From UBA4717 sp045531795 (GTDB taxonomy: Bacteria; Bacillota; Clostridia; Oscillospirales; CAG-272): a stretch of DNA of 6,410 bases. The stretch is taken from assembly GCA_045531795.1 (NCBI GenBank), contig JAZSET010000069.1, forward strand, positions 1 to 6,410, written 5' to 3'. The notes beneath the pieces are model-generated. The model did not search any database. It was not told where the DNA came from and saw only the letters and a program-made list of their open reading frames with translations. Position numbers and translations under genes: made by a program. Each line of letters begins with the position of its first letter. Position 1 is the stretch's first letter. Shown here one piece after another: positions 1 through 5,132 of the stretch.

Positions 1-788
1 CCGTATGTATCAGATTCCTTGACCCCCCGCTTCACGAATTCGTTCCTACAGAAGAAGCTGATATAGCAGCACTTGCAAAGACACAGGGCAAGAGCGTTGA
101 GTACATTAAGTCACTCATCGAGTCTCTCCATGAATTCAACCCGATGATGGGTCACCGTGGATGCCGTCTTGCAGTAACATATCCTGAAATTGCAAAGATG
201 CAGACAGCAGCTGTAATCCGTGCAGCTATCAATATCAAGAAGGCTCATCCCGATTGGAATGTAAAGCCTGAAATTATGATTCCTCTCGTAGGCGAAATCA
301 AGGAACTTAAGTACGTTAAGAACTTTGTAGTTGAAACTGCAGACGCAGAAATCGCAGCAGCAGGTGCAACACTTGAATACGAAGTTGGTACAATGATTGA
401 AATTCCTCGTGCAGCTCTCACAGCTGACGATATCGCAAAGGAAGCTGACTTCTTCTGCTTCGGTACAAACGACCTTACACAGATGACATACGGCTTCTCA
501 CGTGACGACGCAGGTAAGTTCCTCACAGCTTACTATGATGCAAAGATTTTTGAAAACGATCCCTTTGCAAGACTTGACCAGATTGGTGTAGGTAAGCTTA
601 TGGAAACAGCAATCAAGCTTGGTAGACCTGTAAACAACAAGCTCCACGTAGGTATCTGCGGTGAGCACGGTGGTGACCCCACATCTGTTGAATTCTGCCA
701 CAAGCTCGGCCTTGACTATGTATCATGCTCTCCCTTCAGAGTACCGATCGCACGTCTTGCAGCAGCACAGGCAGCAATCAAGGGTTAA
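1..788 (+). CDS. ppdK: Pyruvate, phosphate dikinase, C-terminal part (5' end outside window)
   Basis: PPDK interconverts ATP + Pi + pyruvate and AMP + PPi + PEP in the cytoplasm; in anaerobes it usually serves PPi-linked glycolysis. The first whole codon is at 3, giving 261 residues out of about 870 in the family, so only the C-terminal PEP/pyruvate-binding TIM barrel is present. Seen: an Arg in IRFLDPPLHEF (visible residue 4, probably the Arg617 equivalent of the Clostridium symbiosum enzyme), MMGHRGCRL, MIEIPRAAL with the substrate-contacting Glu, FGTNDLTQMT with the Asn/Asp pair, and GICGEHGGDP with the catalytic Cys. The spacing Glu to Asn (23) and Glu to Cys (86) matches Glu745/Asn768/Cys831 of that enzyme. 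It ends in AAQAAIKG, as intact family members do, so the C-terminus is complete. All 18 visible Lys codons are AAG, a bias suggesting high expression. An internal ATG at 144 is not the start, because the reading frame and homology continue upstream to the window edge. Confidence 0.97.
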   Translation, partial: VCIRFLDPPLHEFVPTEEADIAALAKTQGKSVEYIKSLIESLHEFNPMMGHRGCRLAVTYPEIAKMQTAAVIRAAINIKKAHPDWNVKPEIMIPLVGEIKELKYVKNFVVETADAEIAAAGATLEYEVGTMIEIPRAALTADDIAKEADFFCFGTNDLTQMTYGFSRDDAGKFLTAYYDAKIFENDPFARLDQIGVGKLMETAIKLGRPVNNKLHVGICGEHGGDPTSVEFCHKLGLDYVSCSPFRVPIARLAAAQAAIKG

Positions 789-800
789 TTTATAAATTAA
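785..800. repeat. Perfect 16-bp AT palindrome over the ppdK stop codon
   Basis: TTAATTTATAAATTAA is identical to its reverse complement. It starts in the last bases of ppdK, covers the TAA stop at 786-788, and ends just before the terminator hairpin. It could be a chance AT-rich palindrome, a small hairpin at the mRNA 3' end, or a protein-binding site. Nothing in the sequence decides between these. Confidence 0.4.
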
Positions 801-836
801 AAAGGTCTTGCAGACATAGTTCTGCAAGACTTTTTT
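801..836 (+). terminator. Rho-independent terminator of ppdK
   Basis: A perfect 10-bp stem (GTCTTGCAGA at 805-814 with TCTGCAAGAC at 821-830) encloses a 6-nt loop and is followed by six T residues (831-836). The A-run at 801-803 can pair with part of the T-tract and would make it work on the other strand too, although no convergent gene is present. It lies 12 nt after the ppdK stop and ends 4 nt before the next -35 box, so it separates ppdK from the flippase transcript. Confidence 0.93.
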
Positions 837-840
837 CGTG

Positions 841-869
841 TTGACAATGTTTTTTTCTTGTGATATAAT
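841..869 (+). promoter_or_regulatory. Consensus sigma-A promoter for the flippase/pyruvyl transferase unit
   Basis: The -35 box TTGACA (841-846) and -10 box TATAAT (864-869) are both perfect matches, separated by the optimal 17 bp. A TG at 861-862 adds an extended -10 motif, and a T-run lies in the spacer. Transcription should begin near 876-877. This leaves an untranslated leader of about 74 nt before the ATG at 951, in which I see no convincing hairpin or terminator. Confidence 0.88.
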
Positions 870-950
870 ACTTGTGATTTAATATTAGTAAAACGAGTAT
901 ATATTATCAGGCTGTTTGTTGTTATAAGTGATCGAAAGTTGGTGATTAAT

Positions 951-2447
951 ATGGCAAAAAATGAGGTAAAGTGGGGAGCAATCCTTTCATATATTTTAAT
1001 TGCATTTAACTCCATATATGGGCTTGTTATAATGCCATTTATCCTCGGCTCAATTGGCGAGAGTGAATACGGTGTATACAAAACAATAGGTGCTATGACT
1101 TCGACAATTTCTGTCATGGAATTGGGCCTCGGTGGAACGATGCAAAAATATATTGCTCAGTTCCGTGCACAGAGGGAAGAAAAAAAGACACACAACTATT
1201 CTGCCATGTGTTTGATTCAGGCGGCGGTTATGGGACTCGCAATGTTGGCGGTTGGAATAGCTTTGTTTTTTACATTAGATTCTGCATACGGAAAAACATT
1301 TACAACAGCTGAACTTGTTCGTGCTAAGCAAATATATATTATTCTTGTTTGTTATGTTGTACTACATATATTTGAAAACGTATTTTTCGGAATAATATCA
1401 GGATACAATCGCTTTATTTTTTCCAACACTCTTAAGTTGACGGCACTTATGGTAAAGATAGTAATATATTTGATTGTCCTGCCTATATTTAAGAACTCGC
1501 TTGCTATTGTAATCACGACAATTGCTATCGAAATTTTTATAGTTGCATTAGAATATTTGTATATTAAAAGTTCACTAAAACACAAAATTAAATTGTACGT
1601 ATGGGACAAAGGATTATTTAATGAAACGTTCAATTACACAATACTTTTATTCATACAGTCACTCATAATTCAATTTAACGGCAACGTTGACAGTATTGTA
1701 ATCGGTGCTGTAATCGGCACGTCGGCTGTTACAATTTACTCTTTTGCAATACAGATTTTTAATATGTATGAGCAGTGCGCTACTTCGGTTTCGGGAGTTA
1801 TTTTGCCGAGTGTTACAAATGTTGTATTTGGAGGAGCGACTTCGCATGATTTTGAAAATATGATTGTAAAATACGGTAGAGTTCAATGGGCAATTCTGGG
1901 CGCGGCGCTTGGAGGTTTTGTATGCCTTGGCAGAGAGTTCTTTGCGTTGTGGTTGGGAAACGGCTTTGAGGATTGCTATTATTTGTCCCTTATTCTTATG
2001 ATACCGGTAACATTTCCACTGATTGTAAATACCTGCCTGGCGATATTGAAAGCAAAGAATCTCCTGTATTTCAGAACAATTGCACTTGCTTATTCGGTTG
2101 TTATAAATATTATTCTGACAGTTATTGGTACAAAAATTTGGGGATATTATGCTGCAGCCGTCGGAACTGCTGTAAGTACAATTGTAGGCAGTATTGTATC
2201 TCTTAATATTTACTACCATATTAAATTGAAGATTAATATGATTAGAGTATATTTTCTTATATTCCGTAAAATTACGATATGTATTGCTATTCCAACTGTA
2301 GTTTGCTTCTTCTTAAATTCGTATTTAAGCGGTTCGTGGACAACTTTTTTGATAAAAGCGTGTTTATTTGTTCTAATATATGCGATATTAATGCTGAGCT
2401 TTGGTTTAAATAAGAGCGAGAGAAAGAAAATTCTTGATAGGAGCTAA
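951..2447 (+). CDS. Polysaccharide/oligosaccharide flippase, MOP (Wzx/RfbX-like) family
   Basis: This is an integral membrane protein of 498 residues predicted to flip lipid-linked glycan units across the cytoplasmic membrane. Seen: hydrophobic segments spread over the whole length (for example about residues 10-33, 84-108 and most of the last 100 residues), consistent with the 12-14 helices of the family. The N-terminal block contains GESEYGVYK and MELGLGGTMQKYIAQFRA, typical of clostridial members, followed by a charged cytoplasmic loop (RAQREEKKTHN). Length is normal and the frame is intact. I chose ATG 951 over the in-frame TTG at 939 because a GGTGAT (941-946) sits 4 nt before it and the TTG lacks a good site. 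It is first in a two-gene unit; the next ATG follows one base after its stop. Ile codons are often ATA, unlike ppdK. The transported glycan cannot be inferred; the family assignment is firmer than the substrate. Confidence 0.9.
   Translation: MAKNEVKWGAILSYILIAFNSIYGLVIMPFILGSIGESEYGVYKTIGAMTSTISVMELGLGGTMQKYIAQFRAQREEKKTHNYSAMCLIQAAVMGLAMLAVGIALFFTLDSAYGKTFTTAELVRAKQIYIILVCYVVLHIFENVFFGIISGYNRFIFSNTLKLTALMVKIVIYLIVLPIFKNSLAIVITTIAIEIFIVALEYLYIKSSLKHKIKLYVWDKGLFNETFNYTILLFIQSLIIQFNGNVDSIVIGAVIGTSAVTIYSFAIQIFNMYEQCATSVSGVILPSVTNVVFGGATSHDFENMIVKYGRVQWAILGAALGGFVCLGREFFALWLGNGFEDCYYLSLILMIPVTFPLIVNTCLAILKAKNLLYFRTIALAYSVVINIILTVIGTKIWGYYAAAVGTAVSTIVGSIVSLNIYYHIKLKINMIRVYFLIFRKITICIAIPTVVCFFLNSYLSGSWTTFLIKACLFVLIYAILMLSFGLNKSERKKILDRS
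2439..2443 (+). promoter_or_regulatory. Ribosome binding site deciding the pyruvyl transferase start
   Basis: AGGAG lies in the last codons of the flippase gene, 5 nt before the ATG at 2449. It argues against the in-frame TTG at 2434, which lies upstream of this site, and suggests translational coupling of the two genes. Confidence 0.8.
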
Positions 2448-2448
2448 T

Positions 2449-3657
2449 ATGAAAATAGGAATACTTACTTTCCATCAAAGCGTAAACAATGGCGCTGTTA
2501 TGCAGGCTTATTCGCTTTCTAAAAGATTAAAACAAGAATATTCGAATGCTGAAATAGAAATTATAAATTATCGAAAAAAAAGCACGGATATATTTTATTC
2601 TTACCGAACTTTGGATTATTTTAAGGGATCGTCTTTCAAAGGATTGGTGAAGAAAACATATCGTTTAATCCTTGACCCAAAGTATTTGAAACGTTTGAGA
2701 AATCGGACAAAAATTTTCAACGATTGCCAGTATAAATTGCCGCTCTCAAAGGTACTCATATCTTCTGATGATACACAAGAACTTAATCAATACATTAATC
2801 AGAATTATGATATTCTTGTTGTTGGAAGTGACGCTGTTTGGAATTATGTTTTACGCGGATTTCCAAACGCTTATTTTCCTGGTGACGATGTAAAGGTTAG
2901 AAAAATGAGTTATGCTGCGAGCTGCTACGGGATGGATTTTCTCCAAATTTCTGACCACGAAAAGAGTGAAATTTGCAAAGTACTATCGGGATTTGATTTT
3001 TTGGGCGTAAGAGATGAGGCTACCGAGGATTTTGTACAGTGGAGCGGATGTACCTCTAAACCTTGTCACACTTGCGATCCTACGGTTTTTCTTGATGTTA
3101 ATGACTTGCCTATTGACGTTGAAAAACTAAATAAGAAACTTGCAGACAGAGGCTTTGATTTTAACAAACCTACAATAGGTATTATGGGAAGCGGCAAGAT
3201 TCTTTCTATGGTAAGAGGAATGTATGCGGATAAATATCAAATAGTCTCACTATATAATTATCTAAAGGGTGCTGATGTTAATTTGTACGATTTAGAGCCG
3301 TATGAATGGGCTTATGTTTTTAGATATTTTAAGGTAACATTTACTACATTTTTCCACGGAACTTTACTGTCTCTTCGTAATGGGATACCGGTAATATGTA
3401 TAGATTTGGGTACGGAGTTTGGAAAGCACCACGTTCCAAAAACGCTTGATGTTTTGACCCGTCTAGGATTTTCTGATTGGTATTTCACAACAGATTATAA
3501 AACATTGAATGTAAAGCAGATTCAGAATAAGGCCGATGAACTGATTAAAGAAGATCTTCACGACACAATAATTAACGCGATGGATGAAGAAGCAAAGAGC
3601 TTTGAGGTGTTTAATTCGGCTTTAAAATCAGCAATGCAAAATGATTCGTGGAATTAA
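2449..3657 (+). CDS. Polysaccharide pyruvyl transferase family protein
   Basis: This protein of 402 residues has the layout of the polysaccharide pyruvyl transferase family (CsaB/WcaK-like, PF04230), whose members transfer pyruvate from PEP to a sugar as a ketal and give surface glycans a negative charge. Seen, in order: N-terminal GILTFHQSVNNGAVMQAYSL (residues 4-23), a Rossmann-like block DILVVGSDAVWN (121-132), SYAASCYG (154-161), GVRDEAT (186-192), DPTVFL (210-215), and TTFFHGTLLSLRNGIPVICI (299-318) with the conserved His303 of the PEP-binding/catalytic region. There is no signal peptide and no membrane segment, so it is expected to act on the cytoplasmic side. It is one base downstream of the flippase and shares its promoter, which suggests it modifies the exported glycan precursor. 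No glycosyltransferase is adjacent. The family is heterogeneous, so the acceptor sugar is unknown, and a related non-pyruvyl activity is possible. Confidence 0.88.
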   Translation: MKIGILTFHQSVNNGAVMQAYSLSKRLKQEYSNAEIEIINYRKKSTDIFYSYRTLDYFKGSSFKGLVKKTYRLILDPKYLKRLRNRTKIFNDCQYKLPLSKVLISSDDTQELNQYINQNYDILVVGSDAVWNYVLRGFPNAYFPGDDVKVRKMSYAASCYGMDFLQISDHEKSEICKVLSGFDFLGVRDEATEDFVQWSGCTSKPCHTCDPTVFLDVNDLPIDVEKLNKKLADRGFDFNKPTIGIMGSGKILSMVRGMYADKYQIVSLYNYLKGADVNLYDLEPYEWAYVFRYFKVTFTTFFHGTLLSLRNGIPVICIDLGTEFGKHHVPKTLDVLTRLGFSDWYFTTDYKTLNVKQIQNKADELIKEDLHDTIINAMDEEAKSFEVFNSALKSAMQNDSWN

Positions 3658-3686
3658 TAATAACAGGCGTTATATAAAATTACCTA

Positions 3687-3715
3687 TTGATTTTTCAACA
3701 AAAATATAGTATAAT
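3687..3715 (+). promoter_or_regulatory. Sigma-A promoter of the hydrogenase maturation operon
   Basis: The -35 box TTGATT (3687-3692, 4 of 6 matches) and -10 box TATAAT (3710-3715, perfect) are separated by 17 bp in AT-rich DNA. Transcription should start near 3722. I see no clear intrinsic terminator between the pyruvyl transferase stop (3657) and this promoter, so upstream read-through into the operon is possible and would be met by the leader terminator. Confidence 0.8.
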
Positions 3716-3752
3716 ATAATTGTTCCTGACATAAAGAATTATTCTGAGTGAA

Positions 3753-3796
3753 AGGTGCGGTAAATTATTAAGCTGTTGCTATGTCTTGCCGTACCT
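3753..3796 (+). promoter_or_regulatory. Predicted antiterminator helix
   Basis: AGGTGCGGTAA (3753-3763) pairs antiparallel with TTGCCGTACCT (3786-3796): nine Watson-Crick pairs, one G-U (3757 with 3792) and one U-G (3761 with 3788), across a 22-nt loop. The upstream strand is a near copy of the 3' arm of the terminator (GGTACGGCAA). Both differences are of the kind that keep pairing by wobble, as expected of competing strands in an attenuator. Confidence 0.6.
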
Positions 3797-3820
3797 GTGT
3801 CGGGTACGGCAATTTTTATT
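3786..3820 (+). terminator. Intrinsic terminator inside the operon leader (attenuator)
   Basis: TTGCCGTACC (3786-3795) and GGTACGGCAA (3803-3812) form a perfect 10-bp stem with a 7-nt loop. Five T residues follow (3813-3817), then ATT. It lies between the promoter and the first start codon of the operon, so it must be conditional if the genes are to be expressed. No gene ends just upstream that it would otherwise serve; the nearest stop is about 130 nt away, beyond the promoter. Confidence 0.85.
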
Positions 3821-3824
3821 GGAG
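3821..3824 (+). promoter_or_regulatory. Ribosome binding site of the TM1266-like gene
   Basis: GGAG ends 6 nt before the ATG at 3831. It favours that start over the in-frame ATG at 3825, which directly touches the GGAG, and over the TTG at 3786, which lies in the terminator stem. It follows the terminator directly, so folding there does not cover it. Confidence 0.75.
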
Positions 3825-3830
3825 ATGATT

Positions 3831-4088
3831 ATGATAACAAGAGTTGGAATTGTAAGTATTGTCGTTGAAAAGGACGCGCCTACAAAAGAACTTAACGACA
3901 TTTTACACGAATACAGCAGTTATATTATAGGCAGAATGGGAGTTCCTTACAGAGAACGGGAAATAAACCTTATAAGTGTGGCAATGGACGCTCCACAGGA
4001 TGCTTTTTCATCACTAAGCGGGAAAATCGGCAAACTGAAAGGGGTAAGTGCCAAAACGGTACTTTCTAATGTGGTGAGCGATGAATAA
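3831..4088 (+). CDS. TM1266-family putative iron-only hydrogenase system regulator
   Basis: This is an 85-residue protein of the small family named after Thermotoga maritima TM1266, which recurs next to [FeFe]-hydrogenase maturation genes. Family members adopt a ferredoxin-like/ACT-type fold related to the C-terminal domain of NikR, and a regulatory role has been proposed from this; the effector is not established. Seen: a beta-strand start RVGIVSIVVE, an amphipathic helix TKELNDILHEYSSYI, the signature IIGRMGVPYREREINLISVA (residues 32-51), and the C-terminal block SLSGKIGKLKGVSAKTVLSN (residues 61-80). It has no DNA-binding domain, membrane segment or Cys, so if regulatory it probably works by binding a ligand, RNA or a partner protein. 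Its stop overlaps the hydE start by 8 nt, implying coupled expression. It is the first gene behind the leader attenuator. Confidence 0.88.
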   Translation: MITRVGIVSIVVEKDAPTKELNDILHEYSSYIIGRMGVPYREREINLISVAMDAPQDAFSSLSGKIGKLKGVSAKTVLSNVVSDE

Positions 4089-5130
4089 TATGTATAAACT
4101 CATAGATAAGCTTGAAGAAAACAGGTCGTTAAGTTTATCGGAATATGAGTATTTGCTTAATAATATGAGTAAAGACTCAATAGAGTATATTAAAATAAAG
4201 GCAGACAAGGCAAGACGGTCTGTTTACAGCAATAAAATTTTTATCAGAGGGCTTGTCGAAATATCAAATATTTGTAAAAACAATTGTTACTATTGCGGAA
4301 TCAGACGTGACAATAAAGAGTGTGACAGATACAGACTTACACCCGAAGAAATACTTGAGTGCTGCAGGCACGGATATAGTCTTGACTTCCGCACATTTGT
4401 TTTACAGGGCGGAGAGGATCCCTATTTTACCGACGAGGTAGTTTGCGATTTGGTCAAAAAAATAAAGAACTTATTTCCTGATACAGCGGTGACCCTTTCG
4501 CTTGGTGAGCGTAGCTTTGAAAGCTACAAAGCGATGTATGAGGCGGGTGCTGACAGATATTTACTTCGACACGAAGCAATAAATGATGAGCTTTACTCAA
4601 AGCTGCATCCCGGGGAACTCAAACTTTCAAACAGGTTAGACTGCCTTAATAATTTAAGGCAAATAGGATATCAGGTAGGTTGTGGTTTTATGGTAGGAGC
4701 GCCTTTCCAGACAATCAGCCATATAGCACAGGATTTAAAATTTATAGAAGAATTCAGCCCTGATATGTGTGGTATCGGACCTTTTGTACCACATAATCAG
4801 ACAATCTTTAAGGACGAAAGCGCCGGAGACTCCGAGCTTACCTGCTTCCTGCTTTCAATCGTAAGGCTGATAAAGCCCAATATTTTACTGCCCGCAACAA
4901 CTGCACTTGGTACAGTGGACGGAAACGGCAGAGAAAAGGGGATACTTGCAGGTGCAAATGTAGTAATGCCGAATCTTTCACCGGTAACTGTTCGCAAAAA
5001 ATATGATTTGTACGACAATAAAATCAGTATCGGAGCAGAAAGCGCTGAAAACCTGATAGAACTTAAAAAGAGAATGGAGAAAATAGGCTTTTCGGTTGTA
5101 TGTGACCGAGGCGACATAAAGGAGATATAA
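4081..5130 (+). CDS. hydE: [FeFe] hydrogenase H-cluster radical SAM maturase HydE
   Basis: HydE is a cytoplasmic radical SAM enzyme that acts on the iron-CO/CN-cysteine product of HydG during assembly of the diiron subsite of the H-cluster. The protein has 349 residues, the usual family length. Seen: the CX3CX2C motif CKNNCYYC (Cys65, Cys69, Cys72) that binds the radical SAM [4Fe-4S] cluster, YRLTPEEI, the LQGGEDPYF segment (GGED at 110-113) expected to contact SAM, RYLLRHEA (159-166), GFMVGAPFQT (202-211), and PFVPHNQT (234-241). The region that carries a second Cys-ligated cluster in some HydE proteins (around residue 310 onward) has no Cys triplet here, so that cluster is probably absent. 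It overlaps the preceding gene by 8 nt. A second ATG at 4090 is a possible start; the weak GGTGAG at 4073-4078 fits neither ideally, being 2 nt or 11 nt away. It is followed 2 nt later by hydG. Not BioB: the HydE-specific blocks and context decide. Confidence 0.95.
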   Translation: MNNMYKLIDKLEENRSLSLSEYEYLLNNMSKDSIEYIKIKADKARRSVYSNKIFIRGLVEISNICKNNCYYCGIRRDNKECDRYRLTPEEILECCRHGYSLDFRTFVLQGGEDPYFTDEVVCDLVKKIKNLFPDTAVTLSLGERSFESYKAMYEAGADRYLLRHEAINDELYSKLHPGELKLSNRLDCLNNLRQIGYQVGCGFMVGAPFQTISHIAQDLKFIEEFSPDMCGIGPFVPHNQTIFKDESAGDSELTCFLLSIVRLIKPNILLPATTALGTVDGNGREKGILAGANVVMPNLSPVTVRKKYDLYDNKISIGAESAENLIELKKRMEKIGFSVVCDRGDIKEI

Positions 5131-5132
5131 CA

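Larger units (their letters stand above)
3722..3830 (+). promoter_or_regulatory. Structured leader: candidate transcription-attenuation riboswitch of unrecognised class
   Basis: The untranslated leader can fold in two exclusive ways. In one, GACATA (3728-3733) pairs with TATGTC (3780-3785), closing a domain of about 58 nt that abuts the terminator hairpin. In the other, 3753-3763 pairs with 3786-3796, the 5' arm of the terminator, over 11 bp including two G-U wobbles. That traps 3780-3785 in the loop and abolishes the terminator. Inside the closed domain are two weak hairpins (AGAA 3735-3738 with TTCT 3742-3745; AGC 3771-3773 with GCT 3778-3780). This layout predicts that stabilising the closing helix turns the operon off. 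I compared it from memory with TPP, SAM, preQ1, cobalamin, FMN, THF, ZTP, fluoride and c-di-GMP motifs and recognised none. A protein-binding attenuator is an alternative. Confidence 0.6.

Noticed and set aside
797..1117. 106-codon open frame on the - strand over the terminator, promoter and start of the flippase
   Set aside because: It crosses the ppdK terminator hairpin and the consensus promoter, overlaps the flippase antisense, and shows no recognisable protein features.
1659..2219. 186-codon open frame on the - strand inside the flippase gene
   Set aside because: It is antisense to a clear membrane-protein gene. Its Ser/Asn/Tyr/Cys-rich product resembles no family, and it has no ribosome binding site; a shadow of the coding strand.
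951..3657. Frank recent horizontal transfer of the flippase/pyruvyl transferase pair
   Set aside because: There are no mobile-element genes, repeats or att-like sites at the borders, and the base composition is close to that of the hyd genes. The contrast with ppdK is explained by expression-related codon bias, so it is kept only as a low-certainty hypothesis.
3659..3674. Small inverted repeat ATAAC/GTTAT after the pyruvyl transferase as a terminator
   Set aside because: The stem is only 5 AT-rich base pairs and no T-tract follows; too weak to call.
3749..3772. Short open frame GTG-AAA-GGT... in the leader as an attenuator leader peptide
   Set aside because: It is only seven codons, with no ribosome binding site and no run of a regulatory amino acid codon, so it does not support ribosome-mediated attenuation.
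3722..3820. TPP riboswitch, suggested by CTGAG and GGTGC words in the leader
   Set aside because: The conserved TPP elements (the CUGAGA arm in the right context and the ACCUGAUC arm) are missing, and the domain is too short.
3786..3830. N-terminal extension of the TM1266-like protein from the in-frame TTG at 3786
   Set aside because: The extension lies within the terminator stem and has no ribosome site, while GGAG at 3821-3824 fits ATG 3831 and the family begins at this point.
4797..5117. 106-codon open frame on the - strand inside hydE
   Set aside because: It is a low-complexity shadow (Ser/Leu/Pro-rich) of the strongly supported hydE frame.
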